Part shown: in pieces, positions 32,270-44,330 of the stretch | Layout: every line of letters starts with the position of its first letter | Position numbering within the stretch: position 1 is the stretch's first letter | Assembly (NCBI RefSeq): GCF_040869045.1 | Contig: NC_090319.1 | Location: 47,464,779 to 47,528,778 of the forward strand | From: Eurosta solidaginis | Taxonomy: Eukaryota > Arthropoda > Insecta > Diptera > Tephritidae | Length of the DNA: 64,000 nucleotides | Reading direction: 5' to 3' | Notes under the pieces: model-generated | Seen by the model: the letters and a program-made list of their open reading frames with translations, nothing else | The model's database searches: none | What the model was told of the DNA's origin: nothing | Translations under genes and position numbers: made by a program

Positions 32270-33149
32270 TGTATACCCAGCCAGCATTTTTTGAAAATTT
32301 TGATTAAAAATATTTAAATATCAAGATGATTAAAAACGTTCAAATTGAAAAGCATTTTCTGTTCGAAAATTAATGTATCGTCGCACAGTGGCGCCTCTGC
32401 CGTTAAAGCATGGCAAAAATCAAAAAAATCATGAAAGCGTTCGCTAAATCTAATACATGTTTCTAATAGAGAATTTTCCTGGGATCAAGAATATACAACT
32501 GTTTTTTCATAGAAAATTATAGTTTACCAGGTAGAGCCGCATTGGGAAAAATTATAAATTTTTCTTTTTCCGTTGTATTTAAAATGGTTTTGTGAGTAAA
32601 GAGGGCGGCCGGTTGTCGTTTTCTTGTATAGTTATTAAAGATAATTTAATTTAGGATTGAAACAAAATAAAAAAATTTTTTTCTTTTGTTAAAAGTTAGT
32701 GGATATACCTGCTTTTCCAAATGCTTATGCCCTTTTTAAAATTTTGATGGAAAAAAAAAGTTAAAATATGTGCTCCGTCAAATTAACAGTAGTTATTTGT
32801 GAAATATTCAGTTATCTAAATTCACAAAGTCTACCTGCGTTCAGCTGCAACTTCACTTTTTATATCAAATAAAGTTAAACAACCTTGGGCATAAATACGC
32901 GCCTAAGCAGGTTTATAAAATTCAGTACGGCAGTAAGGTCGTTTTTGTTATTGGAACTTGTTAACAACGTTACGAATTGTATACTTGAAATTAATTTTAA
33001 TAATTTGAGTAGGTATATAAAGTTATCCATCATACAATGCACATTATAATTGGTCTTTTGGAGATTAAGGAACTAAGTATTCTGTTTACTTAAATAAAGT
33101 GAATAGTATTTTTAAATATAGTTCACAGTTTAATATTTAGTCAGATACA

Positions 33150-34884
33150 CTCGAAGCCAATTCTAATAGGTATCTAGAAAACTCGAAACTATTTGCGGTG
33201 TTTAAATCTACAAAGTCAAGACGGGACTTCGTTGAGGCTATTATGAGAGAATTAGCGAGTGAAAAAAGCATTAAAAAAGGAAGGCCTGGAAGAAAAAATT
33301 GGTTTACAATACATTATGATAGAAAGAAAATGGAAGGACATCTATCGTAACAATTCAAAATTTCTAAGTAAGCACGAAAAGTGGCTAGCTGACAAAACTT
33401 TTTTGTACGAAGAAACGCCTAGCACGTCAACCAATCCAACTAAAGGGAGACCAACAACGTGAAAAACGTGAAGTCTCATATAACAGAAGCAGTTGCGGTA
33501 GCAAGTCCAGTGCGACAGATGAGGATCAAAAACAGCATTCCCACACCACTAAATGCGCAAATTAGGAAATACACTCCCGAAGAAGCTTTGGCGCTGTTTA
33601 TAGTTCTCAGTTTAACGAAGAAAAAATATATATATTATGTTGCGTAATTCATTATTGCAACGTAGTGCCGATATTTTACCTGGATCCAATAAAATTACTC
33701 AAGCCAAGAAAAAAGCAGTTCCTGTAAGTCCCAGCTGAAATTGAGCTACAAAACGTCTATACGACACCTTCAATGTTTTACTGAAGAAAAGTTGAAATCA
33801 CTGCCAAAGGAGCTAGCATTTATAACAAAGTGGGGCTGTGATGGATCATCAGGAAAAAGCGCATATAAACAAAGAATAAATGTAGACGATGAAGCAATTA
33901 CAAATAGTAATATGTTTATGGCTTCTATTGTACCATTACGACTGAAAGACAAAGCTTCAGAATATTGGAAAAATCCAAGTCCGTCATCAACTATATTGTG
34001 CCGCCCGATATTATTTAAATACGACAAGGAGTCTTCTGAACTCATAAAAGCTACAGTGAGTGATATAAAAAATCAAATTGCCAAATTAGGACCAAAATTG
34101 AAGAGGGGAATGCCATTACAATAAAGCATGATTTTCTTCTAACAATGGTCGATGAAAAGTTATGAACTTAATAACAAATACGACATCTATAATGAAATGT
34201 CCGATTTGTAAGAAGAGCCAAAACGACTTTGAAAATCTTGATGATTTAATAACTGACGAACTAAATTATGAGTATGGAATATCCCATTTGCATGCTAGGA
34301 TAAGATGTATGGAATTTGTTTTGAAGCTGGCTTATACACTACCACAACAAGGAGAAGTTTTCGACGACAATACAACATGTAAGGAGAAACAAAACAGGAG
34401 AAAAATAAATAATTCAAGATGCATTCTATAAAGAGATTGGCCTTAGAGTTTACTGTCCAACGGAAATACAAATGATGGTAACTCCTCAAGAAGATTTTTT
34501 GAAAACGATGATGCATCTAAAACTACAGAGTTGCTGCATCAAAAATATCCTGAGAAGAAACTTAAACCAACGGTACATAAAATTTTAGCACATGGAAAAT
34601 ATTTAAAAGAATACCAATGCTCACCATTAGGAGAATTGTCTGAAAAAGCTCAAGAATCTAAGAACAAGGACTACAAAAGATATATATGTATGAACACCTG
34701 CAAAGTATCACCAGTTAGACAAAATGAAGACCTTTTCAACATGTTAGCTATCTTTTCTGATCCAGTCATATCATCTATGAGGTATGTAAGAACATATAAA
34801 GATCTTACAGATGCGTATAGCTCAGAAATGGTTGCTTTGTTAGATATATGTTCCAGTGATGATGACTATGTTAAGATAAAATAA
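33150..34884 (+). pseudogene. Transib transposase (RAG1-core-like), frameshifted
   Basis: Blocks in order: an N-terminal basic region (33150-33462), 'RKYTPEEALALFIVLSLTKK' (about 33565-33630), LPGSNKITQAKKKAVP in another frame (about 33675-33722), then KWGCDGSSGKSAYKQ with the probable first catalytic Asp (codon 33840-33842), 'NPSPSSTILCRPILFKYDKE', HDFLLTMVDEK with the probable second Asp (34151-34153), MKCPICKKS zinc-knuckle-like block, LHARIRCMEFVL, and LSEKAQESKNKDYKRY with the probable catalytic Glu (34654-34656; RAG1 has NESGNK here), then EDLFNMLAIFSDPVISSMR. Catalytic roles are inferred by family alignment from memory. At least four frameshifts, so it is inactive, but every domain survives. 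Confidence 0.9.
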
Positions 34885-35119
34885 GTTTCTCACTTCTTAT
34901 CACAACAATGAAAAAGAGATTTACTAATCAATTTTGTTACTTTATTGAAAAATAAGATATCTATGTACAAGTTAATTTTTTATTTCAAATAAAAGATTTA
35001 ATTAATTTAGTAATTCATAAATATATAATGTTCGTTATTGCATTTCTCTAAAGTTTACCAAATTTATTTTAAAGCTTAGGCATTTCGCTTTCAAACGTGT
35101 ATTAAATTTTTATAGAAAT

Positions 35120-35600
35120 CAATACGTCTCTCGAGTTTGGTACAAATTGGTATAGCGGTTACTAAGGTCAAACCTTTTAGCATAAATAGGCAGTGCCACT
35201 CCCCTTTTCCAAAATTAGTTGGCTGTTTAATATTGAGCTCAAATAAAATTTCATTGAACCACTTTCAATAACTTTTAGTTATTAATAAAATACATATTTG
35301 GCCTGTAAATTAAAAAAAAAAAAAACTTTTAAAAGTTTACGATGAATTTTGAAGCACCTTGTTATTGTTTCACCAAAAACGGAAATTGGAATTTTGTAAG
35401 AGTATTGCCATTTAAAAGAAACAATACGTCTATCGATTTTGGTAGTTATTGATTACGTGACTACTTAGATACAACTTTTTATCATAAGTGGGAAGTGCCA
35501 CGCTATCTTATCAAAATCATTAGTTTATCTTATTTAATGCTTATATACGTCATTATAAGACAAATCTCATTTTATTTTTTTTATTTTTCACTAAAAACAT
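35120..35600. repeat. Diverged tandem pair in the Transib 3' region, ~302-bp step
   Basis: CAATACGTCT at 35120 and 35422 starts two collinear blocks, each with a 'tcga(g/t)tttggta' phrase and an AGTGCCAC phrase. The units are old and diverged. Confidence 0.5.
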
Positions 35601-36955
35601 TTTGTTTTTGCATTTTTCTAAAAATTTTCGTGTTTGACGAAGTTTTTTGGAACACCCTGTATCTGTGACATTCTGAGCTTTCACACAATAAAACTTCAAA
35701 TAATTAACTTTCATTTGCTAAATTTTTAAAATGTCTTCATTGGTTCAAAAGTTATGATTTTTGCAAAGAAAGAACTCAAAAGGCGCCACTGTGCGTCGGG
35801 AGAAAATGTACCATAAATGTGATTATTCTTGAGAAATTTAGCTTTAATTGTTTTAGAGTAATATTTGACTACTTTTCACAGTCATTTTCTGATCATATTC
35901 GTGAACATATTTCAATCGTTTTGGTTGAGATTTTTGAATAATTTTTGAATGCGATTTTGATGCATTTATTCTTCATATCTCTTTCAAAATAAGATACTAC
36001 ATAATAATCTTATTTCGTCAGGGCAAGAAAGCATGCTGAAGTGAGCTATTTAAACCACAGGTAGGTAACTCGAAAACAAACTTGACCGATATGCACCCGC
36101 GACTACAACATCCAACATCAGCTGTGATCGTCAATATCTTAAAATACGATACGGTACGGGAGGTTGACGACATATCCAGGGACATATGGCAAGAGAGTTT
36201 CACTTAGCTTGGGTTCAAATAGCTCACAACTTTTGTATTCTCCAACTATTATGTATTTTCTGGGAAGCCGAAGATGGGGAAATGGTTGGACAAATCTTCG
36301 GGCACGAGCAGCATTTGTATTACATTCTCTTGAAGAAAGTCTTAATAATAAAAATTTTATATACAAATTTTTTCTGAGCTTTGTAATTGAAAAAATGTGT
36401 GTATATGAAAAAAATAAGGTTTTCAATTAAAAACAAAACGTTAGCAAGTATAAAATTCATTATTCAGACAACAAATGTAGTCAGAAAAGATTCAGAAAGC
36501 TGAATTAAAAATGAATATAAATTTTTGATCACTTAAAGTAAACAAATTTGATTCAAATATGATTCCAAAATGTGGTTGAAAAACTATATTCAGTTTTTGA
36601 TTATTAAAGGAAAGCATACTTGATTATTCTTTTTGTTGATTTTTAATAATTACTAAAATTTAACCATCAAAGGACTTCAAAAATGATTCCATAATGTGAT
36701 CGAAATTTACTTTTCAGTTTTTGATCATCAAAAGTATTCATATTTGATTATGTCTTTTGTTCAGTTGTATGATAACTTATTATTTAGTCAAAAAGAGTAA
36801 TCAAATTGTATTTATATGTAGGGAAATTCAAAATTTAATCTTCTAAATGCTGAGTGGGTGTACTTTCGCCTTTGAAAGCTAGGCCTCTTTCCCGCATAAA
36901 TAAAATAGTGTAAAAATTTCTATATAAATTCTTTTCCACTTCTGAGTGTCAGTGA

Positions 36956-37500
36956 TTAGCAGTTCATTGATGATTGTATCAATTGTATCCTCCTTTTGAA
37001 TCGTATTTTGTAAAGATCGCCATTGAATATAATATTTAATGTGATCTTGAGTATTTTCGTGTGCTGGCAGTTTATCCTATAACTTCTTCCCACATGCAAT
37101 TTCGAAAATCCGCTAGGACAACAAATTTTAGGTCGATTTAAATTACTGTGGCTTAACAGACGACATGGTAGGCAACAAAAAGCATTGCTACTGGTATCCC
37201 ACAACAACCAGTCGCGCTCCACTTTCTCTCCATTTGGCAAGATTCTGTTTAACAACGTGGTAGGAAATGCCTCGTCATGATGATCACGTGGAAAAATAAC
37301 AGGACACTTTTAATGACATCTACGAATTATTTAGTTGATTTCTTCAGATAGCAAAAACTCATTATTCACGGTACCAATGTCGAAGTCGATTAAATAAGCT
37401 GGACTTTGATACAGAGTTGGTGGTATTGTTGGAAGACTTTTTGAAGATGAATCTTCATCAGTGTCACCACGAAATTTTACGATTTCGGATTCATGTAAAT
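36956..37500 (-). pseudogene. hAT/ZMYM-type transposase, N-terminal fragment
   Basis: Minus strand, from 37500: DIGTVNNEFLLSEEIN (about 37330-37390), then CPVIFPRDHHDEAFPTTLLN, NGEKVERDWLLWD and NAFCCLPCRLLS, then GFSKL and a HTKILKITLN block (to 36990). This is the TTF-type zinc-finger start of hAT-like transposases and ZMYM5/6-like relatives (D-I...FP...NGE..R.WL.YS....fCf.C.LF). A stop follows near 37330. A preceding Ser/acidic stretch continues beyond a helentron-like insertion at 39943-40060. No catalytic core is present. Confidence 0.6.
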
Positions 37501-37508
37501 ATACATTT

Positions 37509-39942
37509 TTATACTCAGTTGAGCAGAACTCACAGAGTATATTAAGTTTGATTGGATAACGGTTGGTTGTACATATATAAAGGAATCGAGATAGATATAG
37601 ACTTCCAAATATCAAAATAATCAGGATCGAAAAAAAATTTGATTGAGCCATGTCCGTCCGTCGGTCCGTCCGTCCGCCCGTTAACACGATAACTTGAGTA
37701 AATTTTGAGGTATCTTGATGAAGTTTGGTGTGTAGGTTCCCGAGCACTCATTTCAGATCGCTATTTAAAATGAACGATATCGGACTATAACCACGCCCAC
37801 TTTTTCGATATCGAAAATTTCGAAAAACCGAAAAAGTGCGATAATTCATTACAAAAGACAGCTAAAGCGACGAAACTTGGTATATGAGTTGAACTTATGA
37901 CGCGGAATAGAAAATTAGTAAAATTTTGGACAATGGGCGTGGCACCGCCCACTTCTAAAAGAAGGTAATTTAAAAATTTTGCAAGCTGTAATTTGGCAGT
38001 CGTTGAAGATATCATGATGAAATTTGGCAGGAACGTTACTCCTATTACTATATGTACGCTTAATAAAAATTAGCAAAATCGGAGAAGGACCACGCCCACT
38101 TTAAAAAAAAAAAATTTGTTTAAGTAAAATTTTAACAAAAAATTTAATATCTTTACAGTATATAAGTAAATTATGTCAACATTCATCTCCAGTAATAATA
38201 TGGTGCAACAAAATACAAAAATAAAAGAAAATTTCAAAATGGGTGTGGCTCCGCCCTTTTTCATTTAATTTGTCTAGGATACTTTTAACGCCATAAGTCG
38301 AAAAAAAATTAACCAATCCTTTTGAAATTTGGTAGGGGCATAGATTTTATGACGGTAACTGTTTTCTGTGAAAATGGGCGAAATCGGTTGATGCCACGCC
38401 CAGTTTTTATACACAGTCTTCTTTCTGTCCTTCCGCATGGCCGCTAACACGATAACTTGAGCAAAAATCGACATATCTTTAATGAACTTAGTTCACGTGC
38501 TTACTTGAACTCACTTTATCTTGGTATGAAAAATGAACGAAATCCGACTATGACCACGCCCACTTTTTCGATATCGAAAATTACGAAAAATTAAAAAATG
38601 CCATAATTCTATACCAAATACGAAAAAAGGGGTGAAACATGGTAAGGTAATTGGATTGTTTTATTGACGCGAAATATAACTTTAGAAAAAACTTTATAAA
38701 ATGGTTGTGACACCTATTATATTAAGTAGAAGAAAATAAAAAAAAAGGGCGAAATAAAAAACCCTTAAAATCTTGACAGGTATTACATATATAAATAAAT
38801 TAACGGTATCCAACAGATGATGTTCTGGGTCACCCTGGTCCACATTTTGGTCGATATCTGGAAAACGTCTTCACACCACTCCCTTTTAAACTCTCATTAA
38901 TACCTTTAATTTGATACCCATATCGTACAAACTCATTCTAGAGTCACCCCTGGTCCACCTTTATGGCGATATCTCGAAAATCCACCAATAGAACTAAGCC
39001 CCACTCCCTTTAAAAATGCTCATTAACCGCTTCCATTTGATACCCATATCGTGCAAACAAATTCTAGGGTCACCCCTGCTCCACCTTTATGGCGATATCT
39101 CGAAACGGCGTCCACCTATGGAACTAAGGATTACTCCCCTTTAAAATACTCATTAACACCTTTCTTTTGATACCCATATTGTACAAACAAATTCTATGGT
39201 CACCCCTGGTCCACCTTTATGGCGATATCTCGAAACGGCGTCCACCTATGGAACTAAGGATTACTCCATTTTAAAATACTCATTAACACCTTTCTTTTGA
39301 TACCCATATTGTACAAACAAATTCTAGGGTCACCCCTGGTCCACCTTTATGACGATATCTCGAAAATGCGACCACCTATACAACAACCACCACTCCCTTT
39401 TAAAACCCTTATTAACACCTTTAATTTGATACCCATATCGTACAAACATATTCTAGAGTCACCCCTGGTCCACCTTTATGGCGATGTTTCGAAACGGCGT
39501 CCACCTATAGAACTAAGGCCCACACCCTTTTAAAATACGCATTAACACCTTTCGTTTGATGCCCGTATTGTACAAACAAATTCTAGGGTCACCCCTGGTC
39601 CACCTTTATGGCGATATCTCGAAACGGCGTCCACCTATGGAACTAAGGATTACTCCCTTTTAAAATACTCATTAACACCTTTCATTTGATACCCATATCG
39701 TACAAACGCATTCTAGAGTCAACCGTGATCCACCTTTATGGCTATATCCCTAAATGGCGTCCACCTATAGAACTATGGCCCACTCCCTCATAAAATACTC
39801 TTTAATGCCTTTCATTTGATACACATTCCAGGGTTTCCCTCGGTTCATTTTCCTACATGGTTATTTTCTCTTATGTTGTCACCATAGCTCTCAACTGAGT
39901 ATGTAATATTCGGTTACACCCGAACTTAACCTTCCTTACTTG
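37509..39942 (+). mobile_element. Helentron-like element family A, copy 3
   Basis: 2,434 bp. TTATACTCAGTTGAG start, GTCC/GTCCGCCC tract at about 37650-37682, central units of about 130 bp from about 38850 to 39830 (seven or more, some with TATGGAACTAAGGATTACTC variants), subterminal CTCAACTGAGTAT, 3' block GTTACACCCGAAC and terminal CCTTCCTTACTTG. Inserted next to a T run within the hAT-like pseudogene; no duplication. Chance frames across the tandem units are not genes. Confidence 0.86.
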
Positions 39943-40060
39943 TTGTTTGATGTTTTTGTTGTCTCCTCACTGTTCGAAGGCCCAGGCGAAAAATTATTAT
40001 CAATAGTCGAATCGGATGCGGAACCTGAATGGTTTTGAGCCACCTGCCAAATGAAATATT
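39943..40060 (-). pseudogene. Upstream part of the hAT-like pseudogene
   Basis: The minus strand reads NHSGSASDSTIDNNFSPGPS then SEETTKTSN, a Ser/Thr/acidic low-complexity stretch of the kind that precedes the zinc finger in these transposases. Continuity with 36956-37500 across the insertion is an inference. Confidence 0.4.
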
Positions 40061-40379
40061 TATTCTCAAGTTTGAAGGAAAAGGACTTTTCTAATTATTT
40101 TTCACACTTCATTATAATATTTGGACGAAATACAGATATTCTTTGCTTTTTAAATTCGGCTTAAAAATTGCATATGGAACAACTAAAGACTCTTGAATTA
40201 AAAAAAATGTTTTAGTACCTCTAAATCGCGCGCCCCTCAGAAACCCCGGTCCCAGGGGGAATCCCCCATTCCCCTTCCTCTCTTCGGGCCTGTATATATA
40301 TATATTTTATATTATGTAGTCGACCATTTCAAGTTTGTTGTCGACTTTAAATAAATGAAAACAAATGAAATAACAGGGG
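40061..40379. other. No recognisable feature
   Basis: AT-rich; a C/G-rich patch (about 40228-40285) and a TA run. Confidence 0.4.
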
Positions 40380-40930
40380 CTTGCTGTGCTGTTTACAAGC
40401 TCTTTGAAGGGAAAATTGTAGCCATAAAGGAAGCAATAGAAATTCTGTAGGAATCGTGCCTAAGCTGCAGTTACGTCTACATATATATTGCTAACGCTCC
40501 AATCAGTGTGGGAGAAAACAAAAGGAGAAAGGAGCTGCATATGATCCATAAAGGTGGTAAAGCTATGCACAAAAGCGCAGGGCTGCGATATTTCTAAAAT
40601 CATGTGAAAATCCTACTACATTAGACTCATAAAGTTGCTCATATCTCTAGAGAAAGACAATATCAGGCTCACGATGTGCATACTTACTGGAAACTCCCTT
40701 CTGGCACCACACTGTTAAAGGTTAGACTTCGTCAGTAAAAGCAGCTGCGGCGAGGTTGCACGGTTGGTTGAGTACGTTTTGTGTCCGTGCTCTGCGCTTA
40801 CGAAATCAAAGTCCCAACTATTAGCGACGGAGCAGCTATTACGCTTGCCAAGAAACGAGTCCTCAAACCTAATTGGAACTTTTTCATTTCGTCTTTAATT
40901 CTGTTTTCATCATTTCTTATGACTTATTTA
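40380..40930 (+). pseudogene. LINE RNase H / C-terminal remnant
   Basis: The plus strand reads FEGKIVAIKEAIEIL (about 40405-40450), matching the FQAEi.AI.eA.. helix of LINE RNase H. Further on, IRLTMCILTGNSLLAPH (about 40665-40715) and VEYVLCPCSALTKSKSQLL (about 40765-40825) match the 'TGH..lg.H' and 'H.LC.CpAL...R' C-terminal blocks. Different frames, many stops. Confidence 0.6.
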
Positions 40931-41220
40931 AGAACCCCTGCTTTTGAATGTTATGTAGCCAGATGTGCTCCACTGTTGGATAAAAATTATGCAATATATG
41001 CAAGTAAATCTAAATATGTGTATATAAGTATATGCTTATGGGAAAATAGGCGCAGCTGCAACAAAAGATGTAAGCAGAGTTTTTCAATTGTGATATGAAA
41101 TGTCATGAAATATTTGCTTTTTATACGTTTTTTTTTTCACTACAACCCTCTAGGAATCTATTGACGAACATTTTAAATGCGAAATCAGAAAGCATTGTTT
41201 TCTTTTTTAACTAACACATG
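40931..41220. other. No recognisable feature
   Basis: Unassigned AT-rich spacer. Confidence 0.4.
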
Positions 41221-41609
41221 TTGTTGTTGGTGTTGTTGTAGCGATAAGGTTGCTCCCCGAACACTTTGGGGAGTGTTATTGATGTGATGGTCCTTTGCCT
41301 GATACAGATCCGGTACGCTCCGGTACCACAGCACCATTAAGGTGCTAGCCCGACCATCTCGGGAACGATATATGTAGCCATATTAAACCTTCAGGCCTCC
41401 CCACCCCCAAGTTCCGTGAAAAGCTTGGGGTCACCAGAGCCTCGTCTGTTAGGGAAACAGGATTCGCCTCGGGTAGATGAGGTTGACAATTGGGTTTGGA
41501 GAAACTATATATTGCGCTGCCAACCTGAAAGGGTTACGCTACACAGCCCCTTGAATCTGGTATTTTAGTCGCTTCTTACGACAGGCATACCTACCGCGGG
41601 TATATTCTC
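41221..41609 (-). mobile_element. SINE-like repeat, family F, copy 2
   Basis: Complement of the family: the (TTG)n tail at 41221-41240, then GCGATAAGG, CTTTGGGGAGTGTTATTGA, CGGTACGCTCCGGTA, GGTGCTAGCCCGACCATCTC and CCAGAGCCTCG, then CCTACCGCGGGTATATTCTC. The first ~25 bp of the family are missing. Confidence 0.85.
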
Positions 41610-42171
41610 TAATATATCTTATATGGGTCATCACTAATATATCTTATATGGCAATATACAGATCAGATTTGCATCACTTAGATTACGGCCAATGTCTTAA
41701 GTATTTATACTGCGAAAATTATAGGATTACTGCAAAGTTAGATGTGTCGCACCATGCAATATCGTTACGATACAAGAGGAACTTGTTGCCTTGAAGCTCC
41801 ATTACACTCACCTTTTCAAACTTTTCGCAGAGCAAAAGATATTGTGCTGCTTGAAAGCGCAATTTCTGCTTGGAACTTTTGCATATTCATTTTAAAACAA
41901 TCTTAAACCATTACATACATACATTAATTTAACTAAAATACTATTTGTTTATTTAATTTAACGATGTGTGAATAGCTGTATTTTGATAGCAATGCTAATC
42001 TAATACAATGCTTTGTGTGCCACAATTTATTATCCAACACTCATTTGCAAAGCACAAACTGCTTTTCATGTTGATGGTTGACATCTATGAATGCTTGAAT
42101 TAATGTGCACATAGATATACATGTATAAATATGTATATACGAGCATTAGGGTGTGTTTTCTAAAAAAAAAA
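41610..42171. other. No recognisable feature
   Basis: Two copies of TAATATATCTTATATGG (about 41609-41655) directly beside the F repeat. The rest is unassigned. Confidence 0.4.
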
Positions 42172-42174
42172 ATT

Positions 42175-42502
42175 GCTAGGAATTTAGTTCCGTCTTTTGG
42201 TACTAGATTTCCCTACATTAAACTGAATGCTACTGTGATATCACATTGTCACATCACGTTGTGCTATGCCATATCTGTACATAACCACGTTACCTTACCT
42301 ACATCCTTTTCTCCAATTAAGGGACCAGCGAGCACAAATATCCCATTGAATTCACAAATTTCATTACATAAATTTTTTGCAATTGGCTATGTACAAATGT
42401 GACATAGCACAACGTGATGTGACAATGTGATATCACTGCAACATTCAGTTTAATGTAGGATTAATGCAATATAGTGCCAAAAGACGGAACTAAACTCCTA
42501 GC
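42175..42502. mobile_element. MITE with ~100-bp inverted repeats
   Basis: 328 bp, GCTAGGAATTTAGTTCCGTC to GACGGAACTAAACTCCTAGC. Arms share TTAAACTGAATG, GTGATATCACATTGTCACAT and CACGTTGTGCTATG with their mirror. Flanked by ATT on both sides (a 3-bp duplication, as in PIF/Harbinger-like elements, though ATT in AT-rich DNA is weak evidence). No transposase. Confidence 0.75.
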
Positions 42503-42864
42503 ATTCTCAACTACAAACATTTGAAGAGGTCTCGGCGGATGGACCTCTCTCGTGCCTTAGCTCTTTCGCCGTAGGGTGGGTTTTTGCCTATCCTCAACCG
42601 CAATTACACAAACATTAATTTATAGAACTCCTAACAAAAACGAAAAAGCGAGAAACCTCCACGAACTAAACAAAAAAAGATCATGCCTTGAACCATTATC
42701 ATCCAAAAAATCTATCTCTGAAACAAATCGGTGAGTTCTATTGCGGCATTTACTTAATTTCCTCATACACACACCTATTTATAGTGGCCATTCACAAAAG
42801 TTACTCATACGCCATGGCAAACAATTTCGTTTGTGTGATCGGTATCCACAGCATTTTCTGTTGT
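42503..42864. other. No recognisable feature
   Basis: Unassigned. Confidence 0.4.
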
Positions 42865-43075
42865 AAAGGAGAAAGCGTCATATGAAAATGCAAAGGCGTG
42901 TGGAGATGAGAATAATCAAATGTTAATAGAAAGCATCACTACGATATGAGAATGGTACAATTTAAATGAGAAAACGTCAAATGAAATTTTGAAAGCGTCA
43001 ATTGTCATTGGGATAGGCAATTGTAAAAGAGAAAGCAACAAATAAAATGCAAAAGCATCATTTTTAATTGTGAAT
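42865..43075 (+). repeat. Degenerate ~20-bp tandem array
   Basis: Phrases of the form GAGAAAGCGTCATATGAAAA, GAGAAAACGTCAAATGAAA, TTGAAAGCGTCAATTG and GAGAAAGCAACAAATAAAA recur at roughly 20-bp or multiple spacing. An old minisatellite-like array. Confidence 0.5.
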
Positions 43076-43639
43076 ATAAAAAGCTAATAACATTGTAAAG
43101 TATTTCGCCTATTCGCCAGCTTTAACAGCATAAACTATTTTAGCTAAGACGTCAAAACGATAATATAGCGCTTGACAAAAGTGCTTGAGACGTATTGCAC
43201 AAAAAATTTGATAGCAATAACACCCTTTGGGCAGTAAGGGGTTAAACTCTGAGTGTATTTGCACATTTAGTCTAAAATCGCTCTCTAATATGCTGAACTT
43301 TAAGGTCTACATATATCAACAATTATTTATAAGTTATGTAAAAATTTCTTGTAATAAAAATGCCTGGGCCGCCTTAATCTAATTTGTCATGCAGCAGTAG
43401 AATACTTATTTACTTATATAATAATTTAATGCATTTTATTTGGAATAGCTTTACAACTTTCATTGTAGATTTGCTGACCATTAAGATTTCTACAGCTTTC
43501 ATTTTATAAGTTTTTGTTGCCTTTACAAAAAATTAGCTTAGAAACTGATATTGTACACATACATATATGAGCACAAATATGACAATCACCACGAAGTCAA
43601 GATTGTTATACATATTTAGAGCACACAAGTCCATATGGT
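43076..43639. other. No recognisable feature
   Basis: Unassigned AT-rich sequence. Confidence 0.4.
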
Positions 43640-44330
43640 TAGGCCCGAGCTAAGAGTGGTGACCCTGCAGGAGAAACCTTATACAAAATATCTATGAATC
43701 ATTCTAGACAGTAAGTTTTCGTGGAAACTCAACGTGGAGGAGATAGTGAAGAAGGTCTGAACGGCATTTTATGCATCTAAAAGAATGCTGGGTTGTACGA
43801 GGAGTCTATCGCACCCTCTCTCTATTTGGCTATTTACAGTCTATCATTCACTATGGAGATATTGTTTAATGAACAGCCATACAAAAAAGGACCTTCCTCA
43901 AAAGCCTATGGGGAATATGCAGTCTAGTTCTAGCATTATTTGAGACCTGAAAAGAAACCCGATGGATGTAGTGAATGCCATTCTACGCCCGAATGGTTGA
44001 CAAACGGATGCACTTGTACACCAATAGTTTCTAAGTAGTAGGGTCTATGGTATATTGTACTAATATAGACAAAAATAGCTCCTACAGTTGCAAATTTACT
44101 GTAGCGTTTTTCAGGCTAAAATAGTAGCCGTAACTAAAGCAGTAAAAACACTGCAGCCGCATCAACTTCTATTTCGACAGCCAAGCAGAAATTAAAGTAA
44201 CAATATGGCATAACACATCATCTATATTGGTTTCCAGTGCAGTGATAGCAGTTCTTAGATCTGGAGGGATGGAGGGGGAAACCATCTAGAACAAGAAGAC
44301 GGACCTATTTTATAAAATACGTCGATCCTC
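43640..44330 (+). pseudogene. LINE remnant: RT C-terminus and start of RNase H
   Basis: KPYTKYL*IILDSKFSWKLN then VEEIVKKV and FYASKRMLGC (about 43675-43800) match the block after the RT active site in I/R1-type LINEs. Then YFDSQAEIKV (about 44170-44200) resembles the RNase H DSQAAIK motif. Heavily decayed. Similar to 27390-28480. Confidence 0.6.

Larger units (their letters stand above)
32384..35793 (+). mobile_element. Transib DNA transposon, 3.41 kb
   Basis: Ends CACAGTGGCGCCT and its complement AGGCGCCACTGTG, 13 bp identical, flanked by the 5-bp target duplication CGTCG (32379-32383, 35794-35798). CACAGTG is the heptamer of the V(D)J recombination signal, and Transib elements are the accepted relatives of the RAG1 core. 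GC-rich 5-bp targets are typical of the superfamily. Inside is a broken but nearly full transposase (33150-34884). Untranslated flanks of about 0.75 kb (5') and 0.9 kb (3') are AT-rich; the 3' one contains a diverged tandem pair. Confidence 0.92.
32275..36859. mobile_element. Candidate outer element carrying the Transib insertion
   Basis: Left end ACCCAGCCAGCATTTTTTGA and right end TAAATGCTGAGTGGGT are inverted with mismatches. Inside both ends are degenerate GATTAAAA / TTTTGATCA-type repeats (32300-32370, 36480-36850). If real, the element without Transib is about 1.17 kb. The flanks GTAT and GTAC do not give a clean duplication. The interior 36000-36430 has overlapping frames without family resemblance. 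Confidence 0.4.

Noticed and set aside
36139..36430. Frames of 95 and 88 codons on opposite strands as a captured gene inside the outer element
   Set aside because: Each is the shadow of the other, and neither shows a known motif; no basis to prefer one.
39297..39533. 78-codon internally repetitive protein
   Set aside because: It is simply the translation of two 130-bp tandem units of the helentron-like element.
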